A stretch of 5,360 nucleotides of DNA from Saprospirales bacterium (GCA_003559985.1 PWJP01000094.1:1-5360); one strand, 5' to 3'. Positions 1 to 5,202 are shown, counted from the stretch's first letter. Numbers and translations are program-made. The notes: generated by a model from the letters alone, not told the origin.

Positions 1-62
1 CGATCACGAATTTCAGGATCAGGGAATAATTCTTCTAAACTCTTTGTTTTCTTCTTGCTCAT
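1..62 (-). CDS. Start of a gene running off the window, probably an IS transposase
   Basis: Only the first 20 codons are inside the window. They begin at an ATG (complement of 60-62) and read MSKKKTKSLEELFPDPEIRD. The lysine-rich, acidic-helix start resembles the N-terminus of IS256 (Mutator) family transposases, but 20 residues cannot prove this. The stronger argument is context: the ATG lies about 60 bp inside a 27-bp sequence (95-121) that recurs in the window and looks like an IS terminus. A TAACTTTG box sits four bases upstream of the ATG, so the mRNA would be nearly leaderless. It could instead be an unrelated small gene. The family assignment is inference. Confidence 0.5.
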   Translation of the reverse strand, partial: MSKKKTKSLEELFPDPEIRD

Positions 63-66
63 TTGT

Positions 67-74
67 CAAAGTTA
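67..74 (-). promoter_or_regulatory. -7 box of the presumed transposase gene
   Basis: The minus strand reads TAACTTTG, a perfect match to the Bacteroidota -7 consensus TAnnTTTG. It ends four bases before the ATG at 60-62, so transcription would begin at or next to the start codon. No TTG is seen 19 nt upstream, so the -33 element is weak or absent. Confidence 0.5.
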
Positions 75-94
75 TGATTATTTAATAAATTTTA

Positions 95-121
95 CTTTGA
101 CACACTTTACTGAACAGTCTC
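95..121. repeat. 27-bp repeat, copy 1 (IS-end-like)
   Basis: This sequence starts CTTTGACACACTTT and ends ACTGAACAGTCTC. It is identical over 27 nt to 4777-4803 and lies in the same orientation. The flanks on both sides differ between the copies, so the repeat boundaries are sharp. In this copy the presumed IS body lies to the left. Confidence 0.85.
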
Positions 122-138
122 TATTTCCCCGCACCACA

Positions 139-165
139 TTGCTGCTGCACCCCTTCAGGGTGCTG
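139..165. repeat. Hairpin repeat unit 1
   Basis: A perfect 6-bp stem GCACCC/GGGTGC (147-152 with 158-163) encloses the 5-nt loop CTTCA. It is preceded by TTGCTGCT. The first 23 nt match 249-271 at 17 positions, and where the stems differ both remain fully paired. No T-tract follows, so it is not a typical intrinsic terminator. Confidence 0.55.
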
Positions 166-186
166 TTCTTAGGTGAGCTCAAGCGA

Positions 187-219
187 GGGGTTCCCCCCCA
201 AGCCATTGAGGGAAACCCC
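187..219. repeat. Long-stem hairpin
   Basis: GGGGTTCCC (187-195) pairs with GGGAA-A-CCCC (210-219), giving nine base pairs with a single bulged A and a 14-nt loop. A competing pairing joins the same C-run to TTGGGGG at 230-236. The plus strand shows no T-run after it. Confidence 0.5.
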
Positions 220-248
220 CACCAAAGTATTGGGGGCAAGCTCTCGTT

Positions 249-275
249 TTGCTGCTTGACCCCGCTGGGGTCTGA
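249..275. repeat. Hairpin repeat unit 2
   Basis: A perfect 6-bp stem GACCCC/GGGGTC (258-263 with 267-272) has a 3-nt GCT loop and is again preceded by TTGCTGCT. It is a diverged relative of the unit at 139-165. Confidence 0.55.
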
Positions 276-347
276 TGGAGATCGCAACTTCGATGTTGCC
301 GGCTGTTTACTCTTGACGAAGAGATTGTTGAATTTTAAGGTTTTTCT

Positions 348-516
348 CTTGTCCTATGAAATATACCATTCGATAGAAATGAATCCCGTAGGGATGAAAT
401 GATTATAATAACGCCTCTTGCGATATAATAGAACCCGATATAGGACGTAAGGCATTGCGTCCCTACACCGGTTAATGATTCCAAACACCTTCCCCCATTT
501 TCAACTGTCAATTAAA
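348..516. repeat. Composite dispersed repeat, copy A
   Basis: This region contains, in order: CTTGTCC (348-354); the hairpin ATCCC-GTA-GGGAT (383-395); a module starting ACGCCTCT (411-450); the hairpin at 443-462; CCAAACACC (481-489); and CATTTTCAA-CTGTCAA-TTAAA (496-516). The same modules occur in the same order and orientation at 4885-5175. The 40-nt module 411-450 matches 5001-5040 at 33 positions without gaps. The right end overlaps the stop codon of fic. It is probably a non-coding dispersed genomic repeat. I do not recognise a named family. Confidence 0.7.
443..462. other. 8-bp stem hairpin within copy A
   Basis: GGACGTAA pairs with TTGCGTCC around a GGCA loop, with one G-T wobble at the sixth pair. 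It lies 45 bp downstream of the fic stop codon on the minus strand and could protect or end the fic transcript. However, it has no U-tract in the fic direction, so I do not call it a terminator. Confidence 0.5.
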
Positions 517-1446
517 ATCCCCCACCGACTCCCTGTACTTCCTCACTGCCTTTTTGGTGGTGAGCCAGTTTCTTCCCTCTTTGTGGGCATCGATCAGGCC
601 CCTGCGGGCGAGGAGGCTCAGGTACTCCTGCCCATAAGGGATATCAGGCTCCCGGGCAATATCAGACAGAGGCAGATAGTCCTCGTAGTGCCCGGGGAGT
701 GCATTGAGGTACATATTGAGGCTGCGCTCGACGGCCTGAAAAACCAGTAGTATCAAGCTGGAATAATCGCCCTTATTGGCGGCATTGAGGGCGTGGAAAT
801 ACTTCTTCCTGTCCTGCTGTAACAGTATGGCCGGCGGATAACCCGCTCGCATGAGAAGTAAATTCATAGCCAGCCTGGCTGTCCTGCCATTGCCGTCAAA
901 AAAGGGGTGGATATGCACCAGCTTGTGATGAAACCAGGCAGCCAGTAAAGGGGCCTCAAGACCGGACTTCTTTTCTTTCAGCTCGGAAAAAAGAGCAGCG
1001 AGCATTGTATCCAACTTGTGCGGTGGCGGTGGCACAAAATTGGCACCCACAATCCGCACCCTTCCATTGCGAATGCGACCTGCAAAATCAGGATCTATAT
1101 TTTTGAGGACCAGTCTGTGAAGGTCCAAAAGGTCGGAAATGGTAAACTCTCTGTCGCTCCCTGCCATCTCCTCCAATAGCAAAATAGCATCGCGATGATT
1201 AATGGCCTCGAAGTGCTCCCGGAGAGTCTTTCCACCAACCGTCAATCCATGCTCAAGTACCAAGCGGGTCTCCGCAAGGGACAGCGTATTGCCCTCGATG
1301 GCATTGGTGTGGTAGGTCCACTCCAACATCCAATCCTCACGCAAGCGACGTATTACAGAAGCAGAAAATGGACGGTGGTCATCCACTATCTTCTTCTTCG
1401 ACTGAATGCGCTGCAATAATTTCTCTTTCGTGCCCTGGATATACAT
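508..1446 (-). CDS. Fic family protein, class II, with C-terminal DNA-binding-like domain
   Basis: The 312-residue protein carries a complete Fic motif, HPFFDGNGRTAR, with catalytic His180, Asp184, Gly185-Asn186-Gly187, Arg188 and Arg191. Fic enzymes typically transfer AMP from ATP to a hydroxyl side chain of a target protein. An N-terminal inhibitory motif (S/T)xxxE(G/N) is present as TNAIEG (Thr47, Glu51, Gly52), placing it in class II, where the inhibitory helix is in the same chain. The flap strand is near 130-140 (VRIVGANFVPPPP). Residues about 256-306 resemble a short helix-turn-helix/winged-helix domain (EYLSLLARRGLIDAHKEGRNWLTT), so it may bind DNA. The ATG start follows a plausible promoter (1469-1498). 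The stop lies inside a dispersed repeat. No separate antitoxin gene is adjacent. The target is unknown. Confidence 0.93.
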   Translation of the reverse strand: MYIQGTKEKLLQRIQSKKKIVDDHRPFSASVIRRLREDWMLEWTYHTNAIEGNTLSLAETRLVLEHGLTVGGKTLREHFEAINHRDAILLLEEMAGSDREFTISDLLDLHRLVLKNIDPDFAGRIRNGRVRIVGANFVPPPPHKLDTMLAALFSELKEKKSGLEAPLLAAWFHHKLVHIHPFFDGNGRTARLAMNLLLMRAGYPPAILLQQDRKKYFHALNAANKGDYSSLILLVFQAVERSLNMYLNALPGHYEDYLPLSDIAREPDIPYGQEYLSLLARRGLIDAHKEGRNWLTTKKAVRKYRESVGDFN

Positions 1447-1468
1447 AGAATATCTTTAAAAATGGCAA

Positions 1469-1498
1469 AAAAACTAATCCCCGATATTCCCTTCCCAA
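1469..1498 (-). promoter_or_regulatory. Putative fic promoter
   Basis: On the minus strand a TTG (1496-1498) is followed by exactly 19 nt and then TAGTTTTT (1469-1476), seven of eight positions counting the free ones in TAnnTTTG. Transcription would start about 15-18 nt before the ATG at 1446. The 19-nt spacer contains AATATCGG (1481-1488), the core of the inverted repeat found at 1588-1624. Confidence 0.45.
1481..1488 (-). promoter_or_regulatory. Operator-like half-site in the fic promoter spacer
   Basis: AATATCGG on the minus strand repeats the first eight bases of the inverted repeat arm AATATCGGATA. It continues GGATTA, as though one base were inserted before the GAT(T)A end. Being between the -33 and -7 elements, a bound protein would block RNA polymerase. 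Confidence 0.35.
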
Positions 1499-1504
1499 TT
1501 CCGT

Positions 1505-1518
1505 AAGGCCGAAGCCTT
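1505..1518. other. Small stable hairpin upstream of fic
   Basis: The minus strand reads AAGGC-TTCG-GCCTT, a 5-bp stem closed by a C(UUCG)G-type tetraloop. It lies just upstream of the proposed fic -33 element, so it is not in the predicted fic mRNA. Confidence 0.35.
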
Positions 1519-1587
1519 CACCCACCAATCTGCCAATAACCCAAACAAAAGCTACCCAAAATACAGGTAACTCAAACGCCTCTCTTT

Positions 1588-1624
1588 AATATCGGATAAT
1601 AATTAAACACTACTATCCGATATT
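1588..1624. promoter_or_regulatory. Perfect 11-bp inverted repeat, candidate operator
   Basis: AATATCGGATA (1588-1598) and TATCCGATATT (1614-1624) are perfect reverse complements separated by 15 nt. Each arm also contains its own small palindrome, TATC-G-GATA or TATC-C-GATA. It can therefore be read as two operator sites whose centres (1594 and 1618) are 24 bp apart. A third partial copy lies in the fic promoter (1481-1488). An intrinsic terminator is unlikely: the arms are AT-rich, the loop is long and the T-run is short. The bound regulator is unknown; the Fic protein itself is a candidate. Confidence 0.6.
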
Positions 1625-1702
1625 TTGGTTCCCAGGCATCTTAATTTTTACCAGGATATTTTAATTGCGGGGTGTTTATTCCCGGCAAAAGAGACCTGAC
1701 AC

Positions 1703-1732
1703 TTGAAAACTTCAGTAATTATTCCATCTTTG
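1703..1732 (+). promoter_or_regulatory. Possible promoter for the small ORF
   Basis: TTG (1703-1705), a 19-nt spacer and CATCTTTG (1725-1732) match the Bacteroidota pattern TTG-N19-TAnnTTTG except for one base. Transcription would begin near 1738-1740, about 20 nt before the TTG start codon at 1759. Confidence 0.35.
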
Positions 1733-1758
1733 ATTGCTGCATTTAACAAAACGGTTCC

Positions 1759-1971
1759 TTGAAAGATTACCAGAATCACTTCAATCAAAAATATTCAAAA
1801 CATGTCATGGGAATAGCAGAACTACTCAACCTGCAAAAGACAGACCGAAAGGCCTTTGAGAAAGAGCTGAAAAAGTACCCCCTCCTGAAAAATGCTTTTA
1901 AGGCCCGCTTACAGATATTCAACCACCCCGGTTTCAGGATTGATAAACCGGCACTTTCCCGGTGTGAATAA
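1759..1971 (+). CDS. Small hypothetical protein (uncertain)
   Basis: A frame of 70 codons opens at TTG 1759, with an in-frame ATG at 1807 that would give 54 residues. An in-frame stop at 1744 limits upstream extension. I do not recognise the product. It is basic and rich in Lys, Leu and Phe; residues 17-50 look like a charged amphipathic helical stretch, and there is no signal peptide or membrane segment. In favour of a real gene: a fair promoter match upstream (1703-1732) and codon choice with many C/G third positions in the second half, similar to ftsK. Against: a weak start, small size and no known family. It could be a fragment of a decayed gene. Confidence 0.35.
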   Translation: MKDYQNHFNQKYSKHVMGIAELLNLQKTDRKAFEKELKKYPLLKNAFKARLQIFNHPGFRIDKPALSRCE

Positions 1972-2095
1972 TTACCAAATGAAGGTAAAATTTTTCCCCG
2001 ATGAAATATACCATCCTACCCCACCTTTTCACTTACCATTCAATTCAATATATAAAAAAATTTTCGCATATAAGTAATGACTAATATAATTTTCA

Positions 2096-2103
2096 TACTT
2101 TTG
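2096..2103 (+). promoter_or_regulatory. -7 box of the ftsK promoter
   Basis: TACTTTTG matches TAnnTTTG fully. It lies 23 nt before the ftsK ATG, giving a short A-rich leader without a Shine-Dalgarno sequence. No TTG is present at the usual distance upstream, where the sequence is AT-rich instead. Confidence 0.5.
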
Positions 2104-2126
2104 TAGCTGTTACAGTTAAATCAAGT

Positions 2127-4652
2127 ATGGCAAAGCGGAAAAGAAAAAGTGGGAAAGGGTCCGGTATAGCGGCATTCAGCAGCGACCGGCGGGTGAAGAC
2201 CATTGTGGGATTGTTCATAATGGTTTTGGCGCTGTTTTTGTTTATCGCGCTGCTGTCCTATCTGTTTACATGGCGGGAAGACCAGCAATTTGTGCTCTCG
2301 CTCGACAGTGAATTTCTCATGGATGGGGAGAGTTCTGCGGCCAACTGGCTCGGGCGATTGGGAGCTTTTGTATCCAGCTATTTTTTTTACTACGGATTCG
2401 GTATAGCCTCTTTTGTGCTGCCGATTCTGTTGTTTCAATTTGGCCAACTGGTCACCTTTGGAGGCTCGATGAAAAAGATTTTGACCACCGCGCTTTACTG
2501 TCTATACACACTGGTTTTGGTAGCGGTTGCGGCAGATTTTTTCAGCGGACCATCTGATTTCCCCTGGGGAGGTGCCATCGGGCAATCCGTTCAGGTTTGG
2601 GTGTCCAACTTCATCGGTCAGGTTGGCACTTTCATTTTCTTACTTTTCCTCACGATTGCCTACTGCATCGTACTTTTCAACCTCGGCCCCTCTGACCTCA
2701 ACTTTGGCAAACTCTCCAGTGGTGGTGCTGACGGCAGTCCAAAGGCTAGATTAAGCTGGTTGTTCCCCACTTTTGGAATGAGTAAAAAAGCAACTGATAC
2801 AATAGAGGGCAATAGCGAATCGAATGAGGACGCTGGGGACACTAAATCTGAATCGGATGACCAATCTGAATCAGAAAGCAACTCCAGCGCTTATGAATAC
2901 ACCACCCTTTCCTTTGAGGACGACCAACCCAGGGAAAAAGACAGTGAGGTACAAACCGGAGTCGGCAGTAGCGACCCGGTGATATTAAAGCCTGAAAAGG
3001 GTCTTGCCGACGATACAGAAAAAGAAAGTGACGATACGGAAGAAGACAGTGCCGAACTAGAGATCAACAAGGAGGGCAATATCAATCCCGTCATGGACAT
3101 TGAGCGGGATGAGGGAAAAAAAGAAGACGACCCTTACGACCCCTCGCTAGAGTTATCGGGCTACAAAAATCCGGGCCTCGATTTGCTGGAAGAACACGAT
3201 TCCGGAATGGTTTCCATCAACAGAGAAGAGCTGGAGGAAAACAAAAACCAGATTATCCGCACCCTTTCCAACTACAAGATCGACATAACCAAAATCAGGG
3301 CAACCATCGGCCCCACGGTCACCCTTTACGAAATAGTACCCGCACCCGGGGTGCGCATTCAAAAAATCAAAAACCTGGAGGACGATATCGCACTGAGTCT
3401 CGCGGCTCTTGGCATCCGTATTATCGCTCCAATTCCCGGAAAAGGCACCATCGGCATTGAAGTTCCGAACAAGAAAAAACAGATCGTCTCTCTCAAAGAG
3501 CTGATCAAAACTGATAAATTTGGAAAAACGGGTATGGACCTACCCATTGCACTTGGAAAAACCATCTCCAATGAGGTCTATATTGCCGATCTCGCTAAAA
3601 TGCCCCACCTCTTGATGGCCGGAGCCACCGGACAGGGAAAATCAGTAGGTATTAATGCAATTTTGGTGAGTTTGCTCTACCACAACCACCCCTCACAGGT
3701 CAAACTCATACTGATCGACCCCAAAAAGGTAGAACTCTACCCCTACGGCATACTGGAAAAACACTTTTTGGCGCAAATGCCAGGTCAAAGTGAGCCTATC
3801 ATTACCGACACCACCAAAGTAATAGAGACTCTCAACTCCCTTTGCATCGAAATGGACCAGCGATACGACCTGCTCAAAAAGGCGCGTGCCAGAAACATCA
3901 GGGAGTACAACAAGAAATTTGTCGCGCGGAAACTCAATCCCCAAAAGGGTCATAAATTCATGCCCTTTATTGTTCTTGTCATCGATGAGTTTGCCGATCT
4001 GATCATGACGGCGGGCAAAGAAATTGAAATGCCCATTGCGAGATTGGCGCAATTAGCGAGAGCAGTTGGTATCCACCTGGTCATCGCCACTCAAAGACCC
4101 TCGGTCAACATCATCACCGGTATCATCAAGGCCAATTTTCCCGCCCGAATCGCTTACAAGGTAACTTCCAAAATCGATTCGAGGACCATACTGGATGCCG
4201 GGGGCGCCGATCAACTCATCGGAAGGGGCGATATGCTACTCTCCGTAGGCGGCAATATCATCCGACTCCAATGCGCTTTTGTAGATACCCCCGAGGTGGA
4301 AGAGGTACTGGATTTCATTGGAGACCAACGCGGCTACCCCGAACCCTATATGCTACCAGAATTCTCTGTGGAAGGCTCCACAGGCGCCGGCGGAATATCC
4401 GCATCCGAACTGGACGAGATGTTTGACGATGCGGCCCATGTAGTGGTCCAGGGCCAGTCCGGCTCCACCTCCATGATACAGCGCAAACTCAAACTCGGAT
4501 TCAACCGCGCCGGCAGGATTATGGACCAACTCGAAGCCTTTGGCATCGTTGGGCCCAGCGAAGGAAGCAAGGCCCGCGAAGTCCTGGTTTACAGCGAAGA
4601 CGAACTCAAACGCCTCCTGGAAGAAATCCAAAACAACAACCCTATTAGTTAG
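2127..4652 (+). CDS. ftsK: DNA translocase FtsK/SpoIIIE
   Basis: This 841-residue membrane-anchored ATPase pumps DNA through the closing septum and, in known systems, activates XerCD at dif to resolve chromosome dimers. A basic N-terminus (MAKRKRKSGK) precedes four predicted membrane helices, at about 24-47, 79-107, 118-138 and 163-184. A strongly acidic, Ser/Asp/Glu-rich linker follows (about 220-345). The motor has its alpha part near 375-450, Walker A GATGQGKS at 499-506 (Lys505) and Walker B IVLVIDEF with Asp620 and Glu621. The conserved GGADQLIGRGDML block is near 692-704. The C-terminal gamma winged helix, which reads oriented DNA motifs, spans about 757-823. Length is usual for Bacteroidota, and nothing is missing. 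The ATG follows a TACTTTTG box. It is probably transcribed alone: the next gene is 620 bp away. Confidence 0.97.
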   Translation: MAKRKRKSGKGSGIAAFSSDRRVKTIVGLFIMVLALFLFIALLSYLFTWREDQQFVLSLDSEFLMDGESSAANWLGRLGAFVSSYFFYYGFGIASFVLPILLFQFGQLVTFGGSMKKILTTALYCLYTLVLVAVAADFFSGPSDFPWGGAIGQSVQVWVSNFIGQVGTFIFLLFLTIAYCIVLFNLGPSDLNFGKLSSGGADGSPKARLSWLFPTFGMSKKATDTIEGNSESNEDAGDTKSESDDQSESESNSSAYEYTTLSFEDDQPREKDSEVQTGVGSSDPVILKPEKGLADDTEKESDDTEEDSAELEINKEGNINPVMDIERDEGKKEDDPYDPSLELSGYKNPGLDLLEEHDSGMVSINREELEENKNQIIRTLSNYKIDITKIRATIGPTVTLYEIVPAPGVRIQKIKNLEDDIALSLAALGIRIIAPIPGKGTIGIEVPNKKKQIVSLKELIKTDKFGKTGMDLPIALGKTISNEVYIADLAKMPHLLMAGATGQGKSVGINAILVSLLYHNHPSQVKLILIDPKKVELYPYGILEKHFLAQMPGQSEPIITDTTKVIETLNSLCIEMDQRYDLLKKARARNIREYNKKFVARKLNPQKGHKFMPFIVLVIDEFADLIMTAGKEIEMPIARLAQLARAVGIHLVIATQRPSVNIITGIIKANFPARIAYKVTSKIDSRTILDAGGADQLIGRGDMLLSVGGNIIRLQCAFVDTPEVEEVLDFIGDQRGYPEPYMLPEFSVEGSTGAGGISASELDEMFDDAAHVVVQGQSGSTSMIQRKLKLGFNRAGRIMDQLEAFGIVGPSEGSKAREVLVYSEDELKRLLEEIQNNNPIS

Positions 4653-4776
4653 TTGTGAGTGGTGAGATGGGGTTATGACCGGCTGATGGTTGATTCCTGA
4701 TGGCTCTTCTAGTCGCTACCTCCATAAGCCTGGTATTATATCCATTCACAGGGGTTGTTGATTTTGAAGTAATTAT
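4653..4776. other. Gene-free stretch after ftsK
   Basis: I see no ORF, RNA gene or clear intrinsic terminator here. It begins with a degenerate GTTAGTTGTGAGTGGTGAG run at the ftsK stop codon. If the repeat at 4777-4803 is an IS end, any remaining element body would have to lie here, but I find no transposase coding and no inverted partner of the 27-mer. Confidence 0.4.
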
Positions 4777-4803
4777 CTTTGACACACTTTACTGAACAGT
4801 CTC
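4777..4803. repeat. 27-bp repeat, copy 2 (solo IS-end-like sequence)
   Basis: This is identical over 27 nt to 95-121 and in the same orientation. Since ftsK ends 124 bp to the left, no full IS can be attached on that side. It is therefore a solo terminus, a remnant of a decayed or deleted element, or the end of a very small non-autonomous element. Confidence 0.8.
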
Positions 4804-4840
4804 CCCTCCTCCTCTGCAAAAATCCAAAATCCCAAATTAT

Positions 4841-4881
4841 CTGAATCACGGATTTAATGGATTAGATAGATTTCGCGGATT
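4841..4881 (+). repeat. 9-nt periodic GGATT repeat
   Basis: Units of exactly nine bases follow one another: CTGAATCAC, GGATTTAAT, GGATTAGAT, AGATTTCGC, then GGATT. The GGATT/AGATT cores start at 4850, 4859, 4868 and 4877. Similar GGATT-rich strings recur between genes in many Bacteroidota genomes, as far as I recall. It has no counterpart in the 122-345 block. Confidence 0.65.
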
Positions 4882-5089
4882 CCCCTTGTCCAGGTCAAAT
4901 TGATCATGCGATATATTGGAATCCCATAAGGATGGAATAATTTTAAAAAATAATTCAGACCATATGCAGGAACACCCTAGAGGTGGTATAAAGTAAAATT
5001 ACGCCTCTGGCGATCAAATAGAAACCTGTATAGGACGCAATGCCTTGAGTGTAAAAGATCTTAGGATATACATAGGAAGGGTAGGAAAA

Positions 5090-5109
5090 ATACGTACGTC
5101 TGTGCGTAT
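5090..5109. other. 8-bp stem hairpin within copy B
   Basis: ATACGTAC pairs with GTGCGTAT around a GTCT loop, with one wobble at the sixth pair. This is the same architecture as the hairpin at 443-462, which likewise lies shortly before a CCAAA(A)CACC element. Confidence 0.5.
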
Positions 5110-5140
5110 CAACAAATAGATGTACCAAAACACCATGCGC

Positions 5141-5175
5141 CATTTTCAATTGTCAACTGTCCATTGTCAATTAAA
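5141..5175 (+). repeat. Heptamer repeat YTGTCMA, three units
   Basis: Between CATTTTCAA and TTAAA lie TTGTCAA, CTGTCCA and TTGTCAA (5150-5170). The equivalent site at 496-516 has a single CTGTCAA unit. Confidence 0.65.
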
Positions 5176-5202
5176 CCACCCAATTTCCTGCAAATCACAG
5201 AC

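Larger units (their letters stand above)
1..121 (-). mobile_element. Terminal segment of an insertion sequence (possibly IS256-like), truncated by the window
   Basis: The proposed outer end is at about 121, where the minus strand starts GAGACTGTTCAG and continues into AAGTGTGTCAAAG. About 60 bp of AT-rich leader follow, then a minus-strand ATG. This arrangement (terminal repeat, short leader, transposase start) is that of the 5' end of an IS. The GAGACTGT...GTGTGT pattern resembles IS256-family termini as I recall them, but I could not compare it with a database. The rest of the element, its other terminus and the target duplication are outside the window. The 27-bp terminus recurs at 4777-4803. 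Confidence 0.5.
122..345. other. Gene-free, hairpin-rich intergenic block
   Basis: An open frame of 115 codons crosses this stretch (55-402), but it starts at TTG, runs through the IS end, hairpins and dispersed repeat, and shows no protein family, so I do not call it a gene. What the stretch holds is secondary structure: two similar hairpins (139-165 and 249-275) on either side of a third, stronger one (187-219), and then unremarkable sequence to 345. The symmetry of the arrangement suggests a dispersed structured repeat rather than random DNA. Confidence 0.5.
4885..5175. repeat. Composite dispersed repeat, copy B (longer)
   Basis: This carries the same modules as 348-516 in the same order: CTTGTCC (4885-4891); the hairpin ATCC-CATAA-GGAT (4921-4933); the ACGCCTCT module (5001-5040); CCAAAACACC (5124-5133); and CATTTTCAA...TTAAA (5141-5175). 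It is longer through extra sequence of roughly 50 nt at two places, 4941-5000 and about 5048-5100. The final element has three heptamers where copy A has one. No coding frame of interest is present. Confidence 0.7.

Noticed and set aside
55..402. Plus-strand open frame of 115 codons
   Set aside because: It starts at TTG opposite the presumed transposase start, crosses the IS end, hairpins and dispersed repeat, and has no family-like features.
348..516. CRISPR-like reading of the repeated modules
   Set aside because: There are only two distant copies with diverged modules, no regular spacers and no cas genes.
475..750. Plus-strand frame of 91 codons, and the 1195-1419 frame
   Set aside because: Both are antisense shadows of the fic gene, whose conserved motifs are unmistakable on the other strand.
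1588..1624. Reading the inverted repeat as an intrinsic terminator
   Set aside because: The arms are AT-rich, the loop is 15 nt, only a short T-run follows, and no gene ends nearby in either direction.
1588..1624. HipB-type operator (TATCC-N8-GGATA)
   Set aside because: The half-sites face the other way (GGATA...TATCC) with a different spacing, and no hip genes are present.
1632..1669. Apparent tandem of two CCAGG...TTAATT units
   Set aside because: After the shared CCAGG the match needs indels and is mostly A/T, too weak to support a repeat.
2121..2447. Minus-strand frame and several others antisense to ftsK (for example 3693-4052, 4353-4631)
   Set aside because: They mirror a well-conserved coding sequence and have no promoter or family features of their own.
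4955..5149. Minus-strand frame of 64 codons
   Set aside because: It lies entirely in composite repeat copy B and is of chance length for this base composition.
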